Below are positions 17,388 through 26,081 of a stretch of 64,000 bases of DNA, piece by piece. The first letter of the stretch is position 1; each line of letters begins with the position of its first letter. A program made the position numbers and the translations under genes. This DNA comes from CAZJHX01 sp964545715 (GTDB taxonomy: Bacteria; Myxococcota_A; UBA9042; GCA-2863065), in contig CAZJHX010000030.1 of NCBI GenBank assembly GCA_964545715.1, positions 11,304-75,303 on the forward strand, given 5' to 3'. The notes beneath the pieces were generated by a model that saw only the letters and a program-made list of their open reading frames with translations, was not told the DNA's origin and did no database searches.

Positions 17388-18041
17388 TTAGAAGGTGTAG
17401 AAGGCGCCGAAGTTGAGGGCGAGCTGGTGCAGCGAGTACTCCAGGTCCTTGCTCTGCGCCTGCTGGGACGCGATGGGGATCGAGCCGCCGCGCCCCTGCC
17501 AGCCTAGACGCGCCTGGATGGAGAAGCGCCCGTGGACGCGGATGCTGGCGCCCGCCATGATTCCGGCGTTCCAGCCGACGCCGGTCTCCGCCTTGCTGTT
17601 GGTGCCGGTGAGCAGCGCGTTGGCGCTCTCCTTGGACAGCTTGGCGATCGTCAGGCCGATGGGCACGTCGACAAAGACCTCGCCGCGGCCGCCCATGAAC
17701 GGGGCGCGCAGCTTCAGCGACGGTGCCAGGTCCACGTACAGGTTGCGGTCGATGTTGTTGTTGTCCTGCACCTCCAGCGCCCACCAGTTGAACGTGGTGG
17801 CAAAGCCCAGCTGGACATAGCGGCCCAGCGGGTACTCGGCGCGCAGGGCCAGGCCGTTGGTCGTCTCCTCGTCGTAGTCGCGCTTGGACGAGCCGTACTC
17901 GAGCTCGTTTTCGCCGCCGAAGCCAAAGACGGGGCCGGCGCCGATCCGCAGGCCGCTGACGGCGCTGGACTTCTTGGCGGCTGCGGCGCCCCCAGCCAGC
18001 GTCAGGCTCAAAACAAGGGTCAAAGTAAGTGTGCGAGTCAT
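17388..18041 (-). CDS. Outer-membrane beta-barrel protein
   Basis: A 217-residue protein with a clear signal peptide (MTRTLTLTLVLSLTLAGGAAAA), amphipathic beta-strand pattern and a C-terminal FGAFYTF. The start follows AGGAGAACACACG. It leads a two-gene unit with the MYXO-CTERM-like protein and has the best sigma54-type promoter in the window 43 bp upstream. No specific family is recognised. Confidence 0.75.
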   Translation of the reverse strand: MTRTLTLTLVLSLTLAGGAAAAKKSSAVSGLRIGAGPVFGFGGENELEYGSSKRDYDEETTNGLALRAEYPLGRYVQLGFATTFNWWALEVQDNNNIDRNLYVDLAPSLKLRAPFMGGRGEVFVDVPIGLTIAKLSKESANALLTGTNSKAETGVGWNAGIMAGASIRVHGRFSIQARLGWQGRGGSIPIASQQAQSKDLEYSLHQLALNFGAFYTF

Positions 18042-18083
18042 CGTGTGTTCTCCTGGTTGAGTCGGGTCTCGGCACCCTGTTCA

Positions 18084-18098
18084 GCAACCCGTGTGCCA
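18084..18098 (-). promoter_or_regulatory. Sigma54-type promoter, perfect consensus core
   Basis: Minus-strand TGGCAC-ACGGG-TTGC, an exact match to the -24/-12 core. It lies 43 bp before the start at 18041. The palindrome at 18172-18184 is about 75-85 bp further upstream. Confidence 0.8.
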
Positions 18099-18157
18099 GG
18101 ACTAATTGCCTGTGATATCAGCCTGTTGTGCAGGGGTCGGTGCCGCGAGCATCGGGG

Positions 18158-18184
18158 CTGACACAGGGGGTGTCCCATGGGTCC
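18158..18184. promoter_or_regulatory. Palindromic activator site near the FHA-sigma54 activator gene
   Basis: Contains CTGACACAGG followed by GTCCCATGGGTCC (18172-18184). It lies between the divergent beta-barrel gene and the sigma54 activator gene, 26 bp from the latter's start, so it could serve both enhancer binding and autoregulation. Confidence 0.55.
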
Positions 18185-18210
18185 GCAGGTGTGCTAGCGT
18201 CGGGCTGCTG

Positions 18211-19572
18211 ATGGTGAGGAAGGACTCGGCGGCCACAACTCGCACGGTTCAGCGCGCCGCCGACATTCGCCGGCGCGCGCCCGCTTCCGTTCACCTGCGC
18301 CTGGTTCACCCGCGCCCGCTTCGGGGCCTGCTGGCGCTGACGTCACGACGGCTGGTCATCGGCCGCAAGCCCAGCGAAGAGCCGGCGGCGCGCGTGGGGC
18401 ACGAGACGGTGTCGCGCAACCACTTGGAGGTCACCTGGGACGCTCGGCTGGGCAGCCACGTGGGGCGCGATCTGGGCAGTCACAACGGGTCGTGGGTCGA
18501 CGGGGTCCGCGTGGGTGAGGACGCCGTGTCGCTGCCCGACGGCGCCGTCGTTCGTCTGGGTGATGTCGTCGGCGTCATCGAGCACGGCCCCGTTCCCGCC
18601 GATGGTGCGCCCGCGTCCCGTGAGGCCGTGTTTGGCGAGGCGCCCGCGATTCAGCGCCTGCGCGCACAGCTGGCGCGGGCCGCTTCGGATCCGTCGCCGG
18701 TGCTGGTGATGGGCGAGACGGGCACCGGTAAGGAGTTTGCCGCACGCGAGCTGCATCGGCTCAGCGGTCGCCGCGGCCCGTTCAAGGCGCTGAGCTGCGC
18801 AGAGCTCAGCCCACAGCTGATCGAGAGCCAGCTCTTCGGACACGTCAAGGGCGCGTTTACGGGCGCAGCCGGCGCGTCGGAAGGCCTGTTTCGCAGCGCG
18901 GAGCGCGGCACCCTGTTTTTGGACGAGCTCGGCGAGCTGCCGCTGGAGCTGCAGGCCAAGCTGCTGCGGGTGCTGCAGGAGAGCGAGGTGCGCCCGGTCG
19001 GCTCGACCCGCAGCTTCAAGATCGACGTGCGCGTGTTGGCCGCGACCAATCGCGACCTGCCCGGGTTGGTGGAAGAGGGGACGTTCCGGCGCGACCTGTA
19101 TGCGCGGCTGGCGCTGTGGGAGCTGCGGGTGCCGCCGCTGCGAATGCGGCGTGGTGATATCCCGGCGTGGATCGACCGCCTGTACGAGGCGTGGTGTCGC
19201 AAGCGCGGCGGGCGGGCTGCCGGTGGACCCGAGCTCGACGCCGACGCGACCGAGGCGCTGCTGCTCGGCGAGTGGCGGGACAACCTGCGCGGCGTCGACC
19301 GCGTGGTGCACCGGCTGGCCGTCGACGACAAGGACGTCATCACACTGAGTGATATCTCGGAGTTGGTTTCGGCGGCGCGGCCACGTCAGGTGAGCGCGCC
19401 ACCGAAACCGGAGCGGACGACCCGACGTCCGGCCCCATCGAAAGAGGAGCTGACCGAGGCGCTGGAGCGGTTCGACGGCAGCATTCGCGCTGTGGCCAAG
19501 CACTTCGGTCGCGAGCGCAAGCAGGTCTATCGGTGGCTCAAAGCCCACGGCCTGCGTCAGGACACCGATTGA
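18211..19572 (+). CDS. FHA-domain sigma54-dependent transcriptional activator
   Basis: A 453-residue enhancer-binding protein. Residues about 30-120 form an FHA domain (VIGRKP, SRNHLEV, SHNGSWVDG), which reads phosphothreonine signals. The AAA+ domain (about 140-375) has Walker A GETGTGKE near 167 and the sigma54-contacting GAFTGA near 214. The C-terminal FIS-type helix-turn-helix is AVAKHFGRERKQVYRWLKA. ATG 18211 is chosen over an upstream start at 18106, which would run through the palindrome. FHA input suggests control by a Ser/Thr kinase, and two are encoded in this window. It probably activates the sigma54-type promoters that carry the CCCATGGGAC element. Confidence 0.9.
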   Translation: MVRKDSAATTRTVQRAADIRRRAPASVHLRLVHPRPLRGLLALTSRRLVIGRKPSEEPAARVGHETVSRNHLEVTWDARLGSHVGRDLGSHNGSWVDGVRVGEDAVSLPDGAVVRLGDVVGVIEHGPVPADGAPASREAVFGEAPAIQRLRAQLARAASDPSPVLVMGETGTGKEFAARELHRLSGRRGPFKALSCAELSPQLIESQLFGHVKGAFTGAAGASEGLFRSAERGTLFLDELGELPLELQAKLLRVLQESEVRPVGSTRSFKIDVRVLAATNRDLPGLVEEGTFRRDLYARLALWELRVPPLRMRRGDIPAWIDRLYEAWCRKRGGRAAGGPELDADATEALLLGEWRDNLRGVDRVVHRLAVDDKDVITLSDISELVSAARPRQVSAPPKPERTTRRPAPSKEELTEALERFDGSIRAVAKHFGRERKQVYRWLKAHGLRQDTD

Positions 19573-20849
19573 ACCGAGCGCGTGCACTGTCATGGGTCTT
19601 GTCGCTGGCGCTGATCGGGTGCCTGGAGCGCCCGGTGCCGCTGCCCGCGGTCGCAGACGTCGAGGAGACCACCGGCACGGACGCTGTGGCGCCTCCGACC
19701 GACGCGCCCGTGGTGGACGGTCAGTGCGCCGTGCCCGAGCCCGCCAAATGCGGCGCGCTGCCGGCCGACGTGCAGATCACAGCGCTGCACATCGCGGAGA
19801 TGACCGGGGACGACTGCGATGACGTGCTGCTGGCCGACACCAAGAACAAGGCGATCCACGTCATGGTGGGCGACACCGGGCGAGACCTGGCGTGTGTTGT
19901 CACGACCAGCGAGGGCTTTCTGGCCTATGCGCTTCACGCCGTGGACATGAGCGGTGACGGCGTGCGCGACCTCGTCATGCTGGCCAACGGTACGGACAAC
20001 GAGCGCTTTCTGGCCGCCTTGCAGGGCACGGGCGGCGGGGACTTCACGCAGACCTACGGCCTGTCCGTTGACGGGATGCTGCCGTTCATCGACGCCACGG
20101 CGCCGTTCTTCATCGAGTCGGGGTACACCGACGATGACACCGTCCCGGACCTGGTCTTCGGCGGCGGCAGCGCGGGCGTTCATTTCCGCGGGGTGTGGGG
20201 CGATGACTTCCAAAAGCCCAGCAACGCCAAGCCGCTGAACGGCCCGGACAACGGCGAGTTTCAAAACCTGATCGCGGGCTTTGTGGTCGGCGATGCGCCG
20301 GGCAGCGGACACGCGGTCATGCTGACGGACGATGCCGCGTACCTGTTTGCGGAGACGGACGGCTTCGACGGGCGCACCGAGGCGTTTGTGGGCGCCATCA
20401 ACGGGTTCTACGCTGCGCGCGCGCCGGTCACTGGAGCGTCGTCGCTGGAGCTGATGGTGGGTGTCCCGTCGGCCGAGCCGTACTACATCCCGCTGGAGAT
20501 AGACGGCACTACGATCAGCGGCGAGGCCAAGCTCGCCAGGGCGACCGGAGACGTGCCGCAGGTCGGTCCACAGCTGGTCGCGATGGTCGCCGGAGACCTC
20601 AACAGCGGCGCGGGGCCGGACGTCGTGTTGGTCGAGGCGGACGGCGTCGACAGCCCCAGCGCCTGGCTCTTTCGGGATGCGCTGGACGACGCGGGTACGG
20701 TCAGCTTTCCCAAGCCGGCGACCAAGCTGACGCTGAGCGCGCCGTACCCGCGGTATGCCGCGGTCGGCGATGTGGACGGTGATGGTCGACATGAGGTCTG
20801 GGTCGTCTCCAAGTCCGGCGCGCTTTCGGCGCTGCCGATCACCTACTGA
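19569..20849 (+). CDS. FG-GAP repeat lipoprotein
   Basis: A 426-residue lipoprotein starting from TTG 19569, which overlaps the activator stop (TTGA). The signal is MNRARALSWVLSLALIGC. The body carries FG-GAP-like blades (DMSGDGVRD, DVDGDGRHE), usual in integrin-like or lectin-like beta-propellers. The coupling to the activator gene suggests the two are co-expressed. The last 7 bp overlap the convergent lipoprotein gene. A start at 19533 inside the activator is also open but gives a poorer signal peptide. Confidence 0.78.
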   Translation: MNRARALSWVLSLALIGCLERPVPLPAVADVEETTGTDAVAPPTDAPVVDGQCAVPEPAKCGALPADVQITALHIAEMTGDDCDDVLLADTKNKAIHVMVGDTGRDLACVVTTSEGFLAYALHAVDMSGDGVRDLVMLANGTDNERFLAALQGTGGGDFTQTYGLSVDGMLPFIDATAPFFIESGYTDDDTVPDLVFGGGSAGVHFRGVWGDDFQKPSNAKPLNGPDNGEFQNLIAGFVVGDAPGSGHAVMLTDDAAYLFAETDGFDGRTEAFVGAINGFYAARAPVTGASSLELMVGVPSAEPYYIPLEIDGTTISGEAKLARATGDVPQVGPQLVAMVAGDLNSGAGPDVVLVEADGVDSPSAWLFRDALDDAGTVSFPKPATKLTLSAPYPRYAAVGDVDGDGRHEVWVVSKSGALSALPITY

Positions 20850-21232
20850 CACGAGAAGGCGTACGGCGTGGACCAGGCGCCCTCGAAGGCGTTGGCGGTG
20901 AAGTAGAAGCCGGTCGTGGTCAGGTCGATCTGCGCGCGAAACCGCTGATTGCTGTAGTGGTCGACGACATCGACCCAGCCGCGGGCGCCCAACAGGTCGC
21001 CTTGAAAGGTGTAGTAGGCGCTGGCGCTGCTTATCTCGCCGGCCATGATCGTGTACTCGGGCAGCGCCTCAAAGCTGACGCGGGCCGTGGCTTTGGCGCC
21101 GTGCAGGTCCGCGACGTAGGTGCCGCTGGGACATAGCGCGTTGCCGCCACCGCCGCCGGCGCCGCCCTCGCAGGCGGAGATCAGCAGGCCGGCGGTCAGT
21201 GCCAGGGTCAGGATGCGGGTGGTGATGTTCAT
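20843..21232 (-). CDS. Small lipoprotein of unknown function
   Basis: A 129-residue lipoprotein. The signal MNITTRILTLALTAGLLISAC ends at a lipobox Cys (21), followed by a Gly run and about 95 residues of probable beta structure with two further Cys. No family recognised. The start is ATG 21232 after GGAGAAGCGCC. It has its own sigma54-type promoter and CCCATGGGAC element upstream. Confidence 0.72.
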   Translation of the reverse strand: MNITTRILTLALTAGLLISACEGGAGGGGGNALCPSGTYVADLHGAKATARVSFEALPEYTIMAGEISSASAYYTFQGDLLGARGWVDVVDHYSNQRFRAQIDLTTTGFYFTANAFEGAWSTPYAFSCQ

Positions 21233-21272
21233 GGCGCTTCTCCTCGGGTCGTGGTTGCCGCTCCGAGATAAA

Positions 21273-21287
21273 GCAGGGGATATGCCA
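21273..21287 (-). promoter_or_regulatory. Sigma54-type promoter for the small lipoprotein
   Basis: Minus-strand TGGCAT-ATCCC-CTGC: GG and GC at correct spacing, with one change in the -12 half. It lies 41 bp before the start at 21232. Confidence 0.6.
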
Positions 21288-21344
21288 GCCACGCGATGCG
21301 TTGCAGTGCTGCGTTTGGGGCTCTTCGCCCGCGCACCGCACCCT

Positions 21345-21361
21345 GTGACGCCCCATGGGAC
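21345..21361. promoter_or_regulatory. CCCATGGGAC activator site
   Basis: GTGACGCCCCATGGGAC, matching the 12724-12742 element and flanked by the same CGGCC downstream. It lies about 60-75 bp upstream of the promoter at 21273-21287. The rest of the 21233-21537 gap has no gene that can be supported. Confidence 0.58.
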
Positions 21362-21537
21362 ATCGGCCGTTTGGCCAAGACCGCCTGATCCAGCACAGCG
21401 AACGTCCACCGCGCCCTCGGTAAGATCCACAGTGGCGACACACGACATCACTGTTAGTGGTCGAGGTCGGAAATTCGTTCCTACCCGCGCGGCGACGCCG
21501 TAATTTGCGGCATCGACCACCAGGGCGGAGGACCTCC

Positions 21538-23154
21538 ATGAATCGAGTCGAGGCGATGGGCTGGAAACCGCGGAACTGCGTCTGGGAGTTGACGCTGGCG
21601 TGCAACCTGCGATGTGGACACTGCGGCTCGCGGGCCGGGAAGGTTCGTCCCAAGGAGATGTCCCTGGACGAGTGCTTGGGCGTCGTCGATCAGCTGGCCG
21701 ATATGGGCTGTGAGCTGGTCACGCTGTCGGGCGGCGAGCCGACGCTCAAGAAGGGCTGGGATACGATCGCGTCCGCCATCCACGCGCGCGGCATCTACGT
21801 CAACATGGTGACCAACGGCGCGTACGGCTCGGCGGACAAGGGTAAGGCCGTCGCCCAGCGCGCGCGGGACGCCGGCATGTGCAATGTGGGCGTCAGCATC
21901 GACGGACCACAGGCCATTCACGAGCACGTGCGCGGGCCGGGGACGTTTGCGGACTCTATCGCCGCTATCGGTCACTTCAACGCGGCCGGGCTCAAGACGG
22001 CGGTGATGACCACGGTGAACACGCTGAACCTGCCGCACCTGATCGAGATGCGGCGTATCGCCATCAACGCCGGGGCTACGATGTGGCGCCTTCAGCTGGC
22101 CAAGCCCATGGGCACGATGGGGGAGCACCGTGATCTGGTCATCGATCCCGAGGACCTGCTGACGCTCATGCCGCTGTTGGCGGGCTTGAAGAAGCAGGGT
22201 GAGATCCACTTGGCCATCGGGGACTCCATCGGCTACTACGGCCCGCACGACAAGGTGCTGCGCGGCCGGGGCTGGCGCGGGCGCAAAGAGTGCTGGAAGG
22301 GCTGCCAGGCCGGCATGCAGGCCATCGGCATCGAGGCTGACGGCGGCATCAAGGGGTGCCTGTCGCTGCAGGCGAAGTGGGGCGACACGGATCCGTTTGT
22401 TGAGGGCAACCTGCGCGAGAACACGCTGGAGGAGATCTGGAACCGGCCCGGGATCTTCGCGTTCAACCGGGACTTCCACGTGGACCAGCTGACCGGCGGC
22501 TGCCGGGCGTGCAAGATGGCGTCGCTGTGTCGCGGCGGTGCGCGCTGTGTGTCCTCGGCGACGGTGCAGAAGGTCACCGAGGATCCCTACTGCTGGTACC
22601 GGGTCGACTGCGACCAGCGGACTCAGCAGCCGGGGCCGATGACCCAGTGGGCGGCGGCGGCGGGGGCGGCGATCGTGTTGTCGATGGGCTCTGGCTGCAG
22701 CGACTCGGACCCCGGCGCCAAGCAGACGGCGGACGTGGTGTCACCCTCCGACGTGACGGGCACGACGGATACGACGGACACCGGAGAGGCGGTCCACCCG
22801 GACTACGGCGTGCCCCCCGAGGACGTGTCGCAGATCGACACCTCCGCGCAGCTCGACTACGGCGTGCCGCCGGACGACATCACCGAGCCGGAGGACATCA
22901 CCGAGCCGGACACGGCGATCACCCCGGACTACGGCGTGCCGCCGGACGACATCACCCAGCCGGACGACACCGGGGAGCCGGACACGTCGACCGCGCCCGA
23001 GTACGGGATTCCACCCGACGACATCATCCAGCCGGCGGACGCGGGCCAGGCCGACGCAGCGGCAGCGGACGCCGGGGAGCCCGATCCCTGCGCGGACGCG
23101 TGCTGCGACTGTGATTATGGGGAGCCGCCCCCGCCGGAGTGCTGCGAAGACTAG
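21538..23154 (+). CDS. Radical SAM/SPASM-type enzyme fused to a Tyr-Gly-x-Pro-Pro repeat domain
   Basis: A 538-residue protein. Residues 1-365 are a radical SAM enzyme: CNLRCGHC for the SAM [4Fe-4S] cluster, a GGEPTL motif, and Cys-rich C-terminal motifs (CWKGCQAG, GGCRACKMASLC, YC) like those holding auxiliary clusters in SPASM peptide maturases. A hydrophobic segment follows from Met368, ending MGSGC at 387, and then an acidic tail with YGVPP at 423, 441 and 465, YGIPP at 489 and YGEPP at 527, ending in a Cys cluster. The tail resembles the substrate-like protein at 30668-31315. ATG 21538 follows GGCGGAGGACC. An internal start at 22639 would give a separate 171-residue substrate. The enzyme is closely similar to the one at 31319-32674. 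Modification of the YGxPP motifs is inferred. Confidence 0.82.
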   Translation: MNRVEAMGWKPRNCVWELTLACNLRCGHCGSRAGKVRPKEMSLDECLGVVDQLADMGCELVTLSGGEPTLKKGWDTIASAIHARGIYVNMVTNGAYGSADKGKAVAQRARDAGMCNVGVSIDGPQAIHEHVRGPGTFADSIAAIGHFNAAGLKTAVMTTVNTLNLPHLIEMRRIAINAGATMWRLQLAKPMGTMGEHRDLVIDPEDLLTLMPLLAGLKKQGEIHLAIGDSIGYYGPHDKVLRGRGWRGRKECWKGCQAGMQAIGIEADGGIKGCLSLQAKWGDTDPFVEGNLRENTLEEIWNRPGIFAFNRDFHVDQLTGGCRACKMASLCRGGARCVSSATVQKVTEDPYCWYRVDCDQRTQQPGPMTQWAAAAGAAIVLSMGSGCSDSDPGAKQTADVVSPSDVTGTTDTTDTGEAVHPDYGVPPEDVSQIDTSAQLDYGVPPDDITEPEDITEPDTAITPDYGVPPDDITQPDDTGEPDTSTAPEYGIPPDDIIQPADAGQADAAAADAGEPDPCADACCDCDYGEPPPPECCED

Positions 23155-23474
23155 GGCCAACCAGGCTTGGCTTTGCCTCTCACTTGCCCAGGGCGACGGT
23201 CCGGCCGCCCCGGCGTCCACACACTCTCCACCGATGCGACATTGCGCGACCTCACAGCCGGCACCGGCGCTGTCGGCCGCATCGAGGTCGCCCGCGGTCG
23301 CGATCGTGTCATCCGTCGCGACGGCCGGGGGGGGGCACCAAACTGCAGCGCGCAGCCCGACACGACCCCGCATGACGCCACGACCGCCCCCAAGACTATC
23401 CAGCTGCCCACGCGCACCATCCGACCATGCTAGCAGGCCGGCGCCGGCGGCACTTTCTTTCGGGTCGACAGCTT
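23155..23474. other. Intergenic region, no feature recognised
   Basis: A 320-bp space between two convergent genes. It contains a run of nine G near 23329-23337 but no ORF with family resemblance and no clear terminator. Confidence 0.6.
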
Positions 23475-25055
23475 CTATTTGAGCAGAAACGCGCTGGTCG
23501 TGGCGCCCATGCACCAGTCCGTGGACTCGCCGTTCTCCAGCCAGGCCGACATGAGGCGGTTGAGGCGGTCGGGGATATAGAACGTGGCCATGCCCTTTTG
23601 GTCGGCGGGCATGCACCACAGCTTCCATTTGGTCCACGTGGTCGGGTCGCACAGCCCCGGCTGCAGCAGCACCTCGGCGTCCAGCAGCGGTAGAAACGCC
23701 GGGGCCAGCGCGTCCATCCAGTTGCCGCCTAAATCGCCGCTGGCTGCTTCGATGGCCTCCAGCGCCTGCTGCACGTTGTCCGGCAGTGGCTCTACGACCA
23801 TCTCCTCCAGCACGATGGCGTGTAGCCAGGCGCCGGTCTCAGGCACCTCCCACTGGTAAGACGTCTCGTGCCATGCGGCCTCTATCGGCTCCTCCAAGAC
23901 GATCGATGGCTCTGCCGGCGCGCCCGGCTTGACCGGCCCCGCGACCAGTCTCAGCAGCCCGCCCGCGGCTCGGCTGACGCGCACCGCGATGGTGTAGGTG
24001 CCGGCCTTGGGCAGCTCGGCGCCCAGCAGGTGCTCGTTGCCCGCGTCGTCGGTGGCTACCAGCGAGACCTGCGGTCCCCACGGCGATCGGCTGACAAAGG
24101 TGCCGCCCTGGTCCAAGGCGGCCACGATGCCGTCCGGGCCCAGCGCCTTGCCCTCCAGGCCGTCGAAGGCCGGATCCTCGGGACGTCGCACATAGGTCGT
24201 CGGCACGCCGATCGGCAGCACCAGGTGCCGGTCGCTGCCGCCGACTATCGACACGTGCAGGCCGCTGGTGAGGTGGTTGTACCAAAAGCGCAGGGCCATC
24301 TCGTTGACCCCGCCGCCGCTGTTCAGCAGCGCATCGCGGATGTGCGGACCCTCCACGCCGGCCGCCGCTGCGTCCTCCTCCAGCGCCTGGAGCGTGGAGC
24401 CGCGCCCAAACGAGCCCCAGGGCCCGTTCCAAACCTCGATGGAGTCGATGTCGGGCGTGTCGTACACCCAGTTGATGCCCTCGACCGGGTGGTTTGGGGA
24501 GAACAGCGCGCCCTGAGCGTGGGTCTCCTCGACGGCCTCCAATGCGCGGTCGTTCCAGGACTGCCCCTCGGCCGGCGCGTGCGGCACATGCTCGGTGACG
24601 CCGAACAGATTGGCGTGTCCCGGGCCCCCATACTCTTCGGCGTCGACCAGGATGAGGTGGTCGTGGTGATACGCCGGATCGGACTGCTGGACGACGGTGC
24701 GATGGTCTGACAGGGCCACGAAGTCCAGTCCGTTGCCCGCCAGCGATGCGTCGTGCGCGATCAGCGCGGGGTCCCGGTACGCGTCTGCCACGGAGAGGAC
24801 GGTGAAGACGTCATCCTCGCCGTCGCTGTGGCTCGTGTGCGTGTGCAGATCGCCCCGATACCAGCCGTTGGCCGGGATCGCGAAGTTCAGGTCCGGTGGT
24901 TTCGGGGCCGCGGTGTCCTCGTCCGCCGCCGGGGCGTCCGGCGTGACCTCGGCAGCCGCCGGCAGGTCGGTCCCAGAGGGAGGGTCCGTCGAGTCGTCGG
25001 GGCAGCCGGCGAGCAGGGCCGCCGTGAGGATGGAGCCAAGCAGTGTAGCGCGCAT
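23475..25055 (-). CDS. PHP-domain metallohydrolase lipoprotein
   Basis: A 526-residue lipoprotein (MRATLLGSILTAALLAGC) with an Asp/Pro/Ala-rich spacer and a PHP domain: DLHTHTSHSDGE near 79, SDHR near 128, NHPVEG and GGSDRH. These His/Asp residues bind a two- or three-metal centre; family members (CehA/McbA-like) hydrolyse phosphoesters or carbamate/phosphonate-type esters. A C-terminal region of about 200 residues is unassigned. It is divergent from the radical SAM pair at 25167. The substrate is unknown. Confidence 0.82.
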   Translation of the reverse strand: MRATLLGSILTAALLAGCPDDSTDPPSGTDLPAAAEVTPDAPAADEDTAAPKPPDLNFAIPANGWYRGDLHTHTSHSDGEDDVFTVLSVADAYRDPALIAHDASLAGNGLDFVALSDHRTVVQQSDPAYHHDHLILVDAEEYGGPGHANLFGVTEHVPHAPAEGQSWNDRALEAVEETHAQGALFSPNHPVEGINWVYDTPDIDSIEVWNGPWGSFGRGSTLQALEEDAAAAGVEGPHIRDALLNSGGGVNEMALRFWYNHLTSGLHVSIVGGSDRHLVLPIGVPTTYVRRPEDPAFDGLEGKALGPDGIVAALDQGGTFVSRSPWGPQVSLVATDDAGNEHLLGAELPKAGTYTIAVRVSRAAGGLLRLVAGPVKPGAPAEPSIVLEEPIEAAWHETSYQWEVPETGAWLHAIVLEEMVVEPLPDNVQQALEAIEAASGDLGGNWMDALAPAFLPLLDAEVLLQPGLCDPTTWTKWKLWCMPADQKGMATFYIPDRLNRLMSAWLENGESTDWCMGATTSAFLLK

Positions 25056-25166
25056 GGGCGCACGGTAACACGGGCGGATGGTGCGGCATTTGTCGGTGGT
25101 CAAACCCAGCGCCGGTAAGCGTGTGGGCCGTCCCGCCGGCGCTGCGGTTGCTGCTAACGTCGGCCG

Positions 25167-26081
25167 ATGGTCGCACGCGTGGATCTCAAGACGGGCTTCA
25201 GCTGCAACAATCGCTGCCGCTTCTGCGTGCAAGGCGACAAGCGGCGCCAATACACCGACAAGTCCACCGAGGAGCTGCTCGCCCTTCTCGAGACCGCGCG
25301 CGCCGATGCCGACGAGCTGGTTTTCACCGGCGGTGAGGTGACCATTCGGCCGGATCTGACGCGGCTGGTGCAGCGGGCCAGGGCGCTCGGATTTCGCACT
25401 ATCCAGGTTCAGACCAACGGCCGCATGCTGTCTTACATGAAGGCCGCCCGCGCGCTGGTCACCGCCGGCGTCACCGAGTTCAGCCCGGCTTTGCACGGGC
25501 CCGACGCGGCGCTGCACGACGGGCTGACCCAGGCGCCGGGCTCGTTTGAGCAGACCGTTCGCGGCATCAAAAACGTGAAGCGGCTGGGGCGGCGGGTCAT
25601 CACCAACACCGTGATCACGCGCGCGAATGCCGCCCGGCTGCCCGAGCTGGCGCGCCTGTTGGTCTCGCTGGGCGTGGACCAGTTTCAGCTGGCGTTTGTG
25701 CACCCGCTGGGCGCCGCGGGCGAGCACTTTGAAGAGATAGTCCCCCGCTTTACAGAGGTGCAGCCGTTCGTTCTGCACGCTCTGGAGGTCGGCCACGCGG
25801 CCGGGGTGCGCTGCATGACCGAGGCCATCCCACTGTGCATGCTGCCCGGGTACGAGCGGTTTGCGGCCGAGTGGGTGATCCCGCGCACGCGCATCTTCGA
25901 CGCCGACCGGACGATCGATGACTACACCGAGTATCGGGTGCGCGAGGGCAAGGCCAAGGGGCCGCAGTGCGTCGAGTGTGCGCTGGACCCCCAGTGCGAG
26001 GGGCCCTGGCGCGAGTACCCGCAGCACTTCGGTTGGGACGAGCTGGCGCCCGTCTCCGTGAGCGCGAGGGGTGCCCAGTGA
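25167..26081 (+). CDS. Radical SAM protein
   Basis: A 304-residue radical SAM enzyme starting close to the cluster motif CNNRCRFC (residues 12-19), followed by GGEVTIRPDL and a C-terminal Cys set (CVECALDPQC) that may bind a second cluster. It is compact, lacking a full SPASM domain. Its stop overlaps the GTG of the next radical SAM gene (GTGA), so the two are translationally coupled and probably act together. No specific family name is assigned. Confidence 0.82.
   Translation: MVARVDLKTGFSCNNRCRFCVQGDKRRQYTDKSTEELLALLETARADADELVFTGGEVTIRPDLTRLVQRARALGFRTIQVQTNGRMLSYMKAARALVTAGVTEFSPALHGPDAALHDGLTQAPGSFEQTVRGIKNVKRLGRRVITNTVITRANAARLPELARLLVSLGVDQFQLAFVHPLGAAGEHFEEIVPRFTEVQPFVLHALEVGHAAGVRCMTEAIPLCMLPGYERFAAEWVIPRTRIFDADRTIDDYTEYRVREGKAKGPQCVECALDPQCEGPWREYPQHFGWDELAPVSVSARGAQ

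Noticed and set aside
22639..23154. Separate lipoprotein gene starting inside the radical SAM gene
   Set aside because: No ribosome binding site before ATG 22639 and the frame is continuous with the enzyme. Kept only as an alternative, since MGSGC lacks the usual lipobox Leu.
23155..23474. Short frames in the 320-bp intergenic region
   Set aside because: No start with ribosome binding site and no recognisable protein features.
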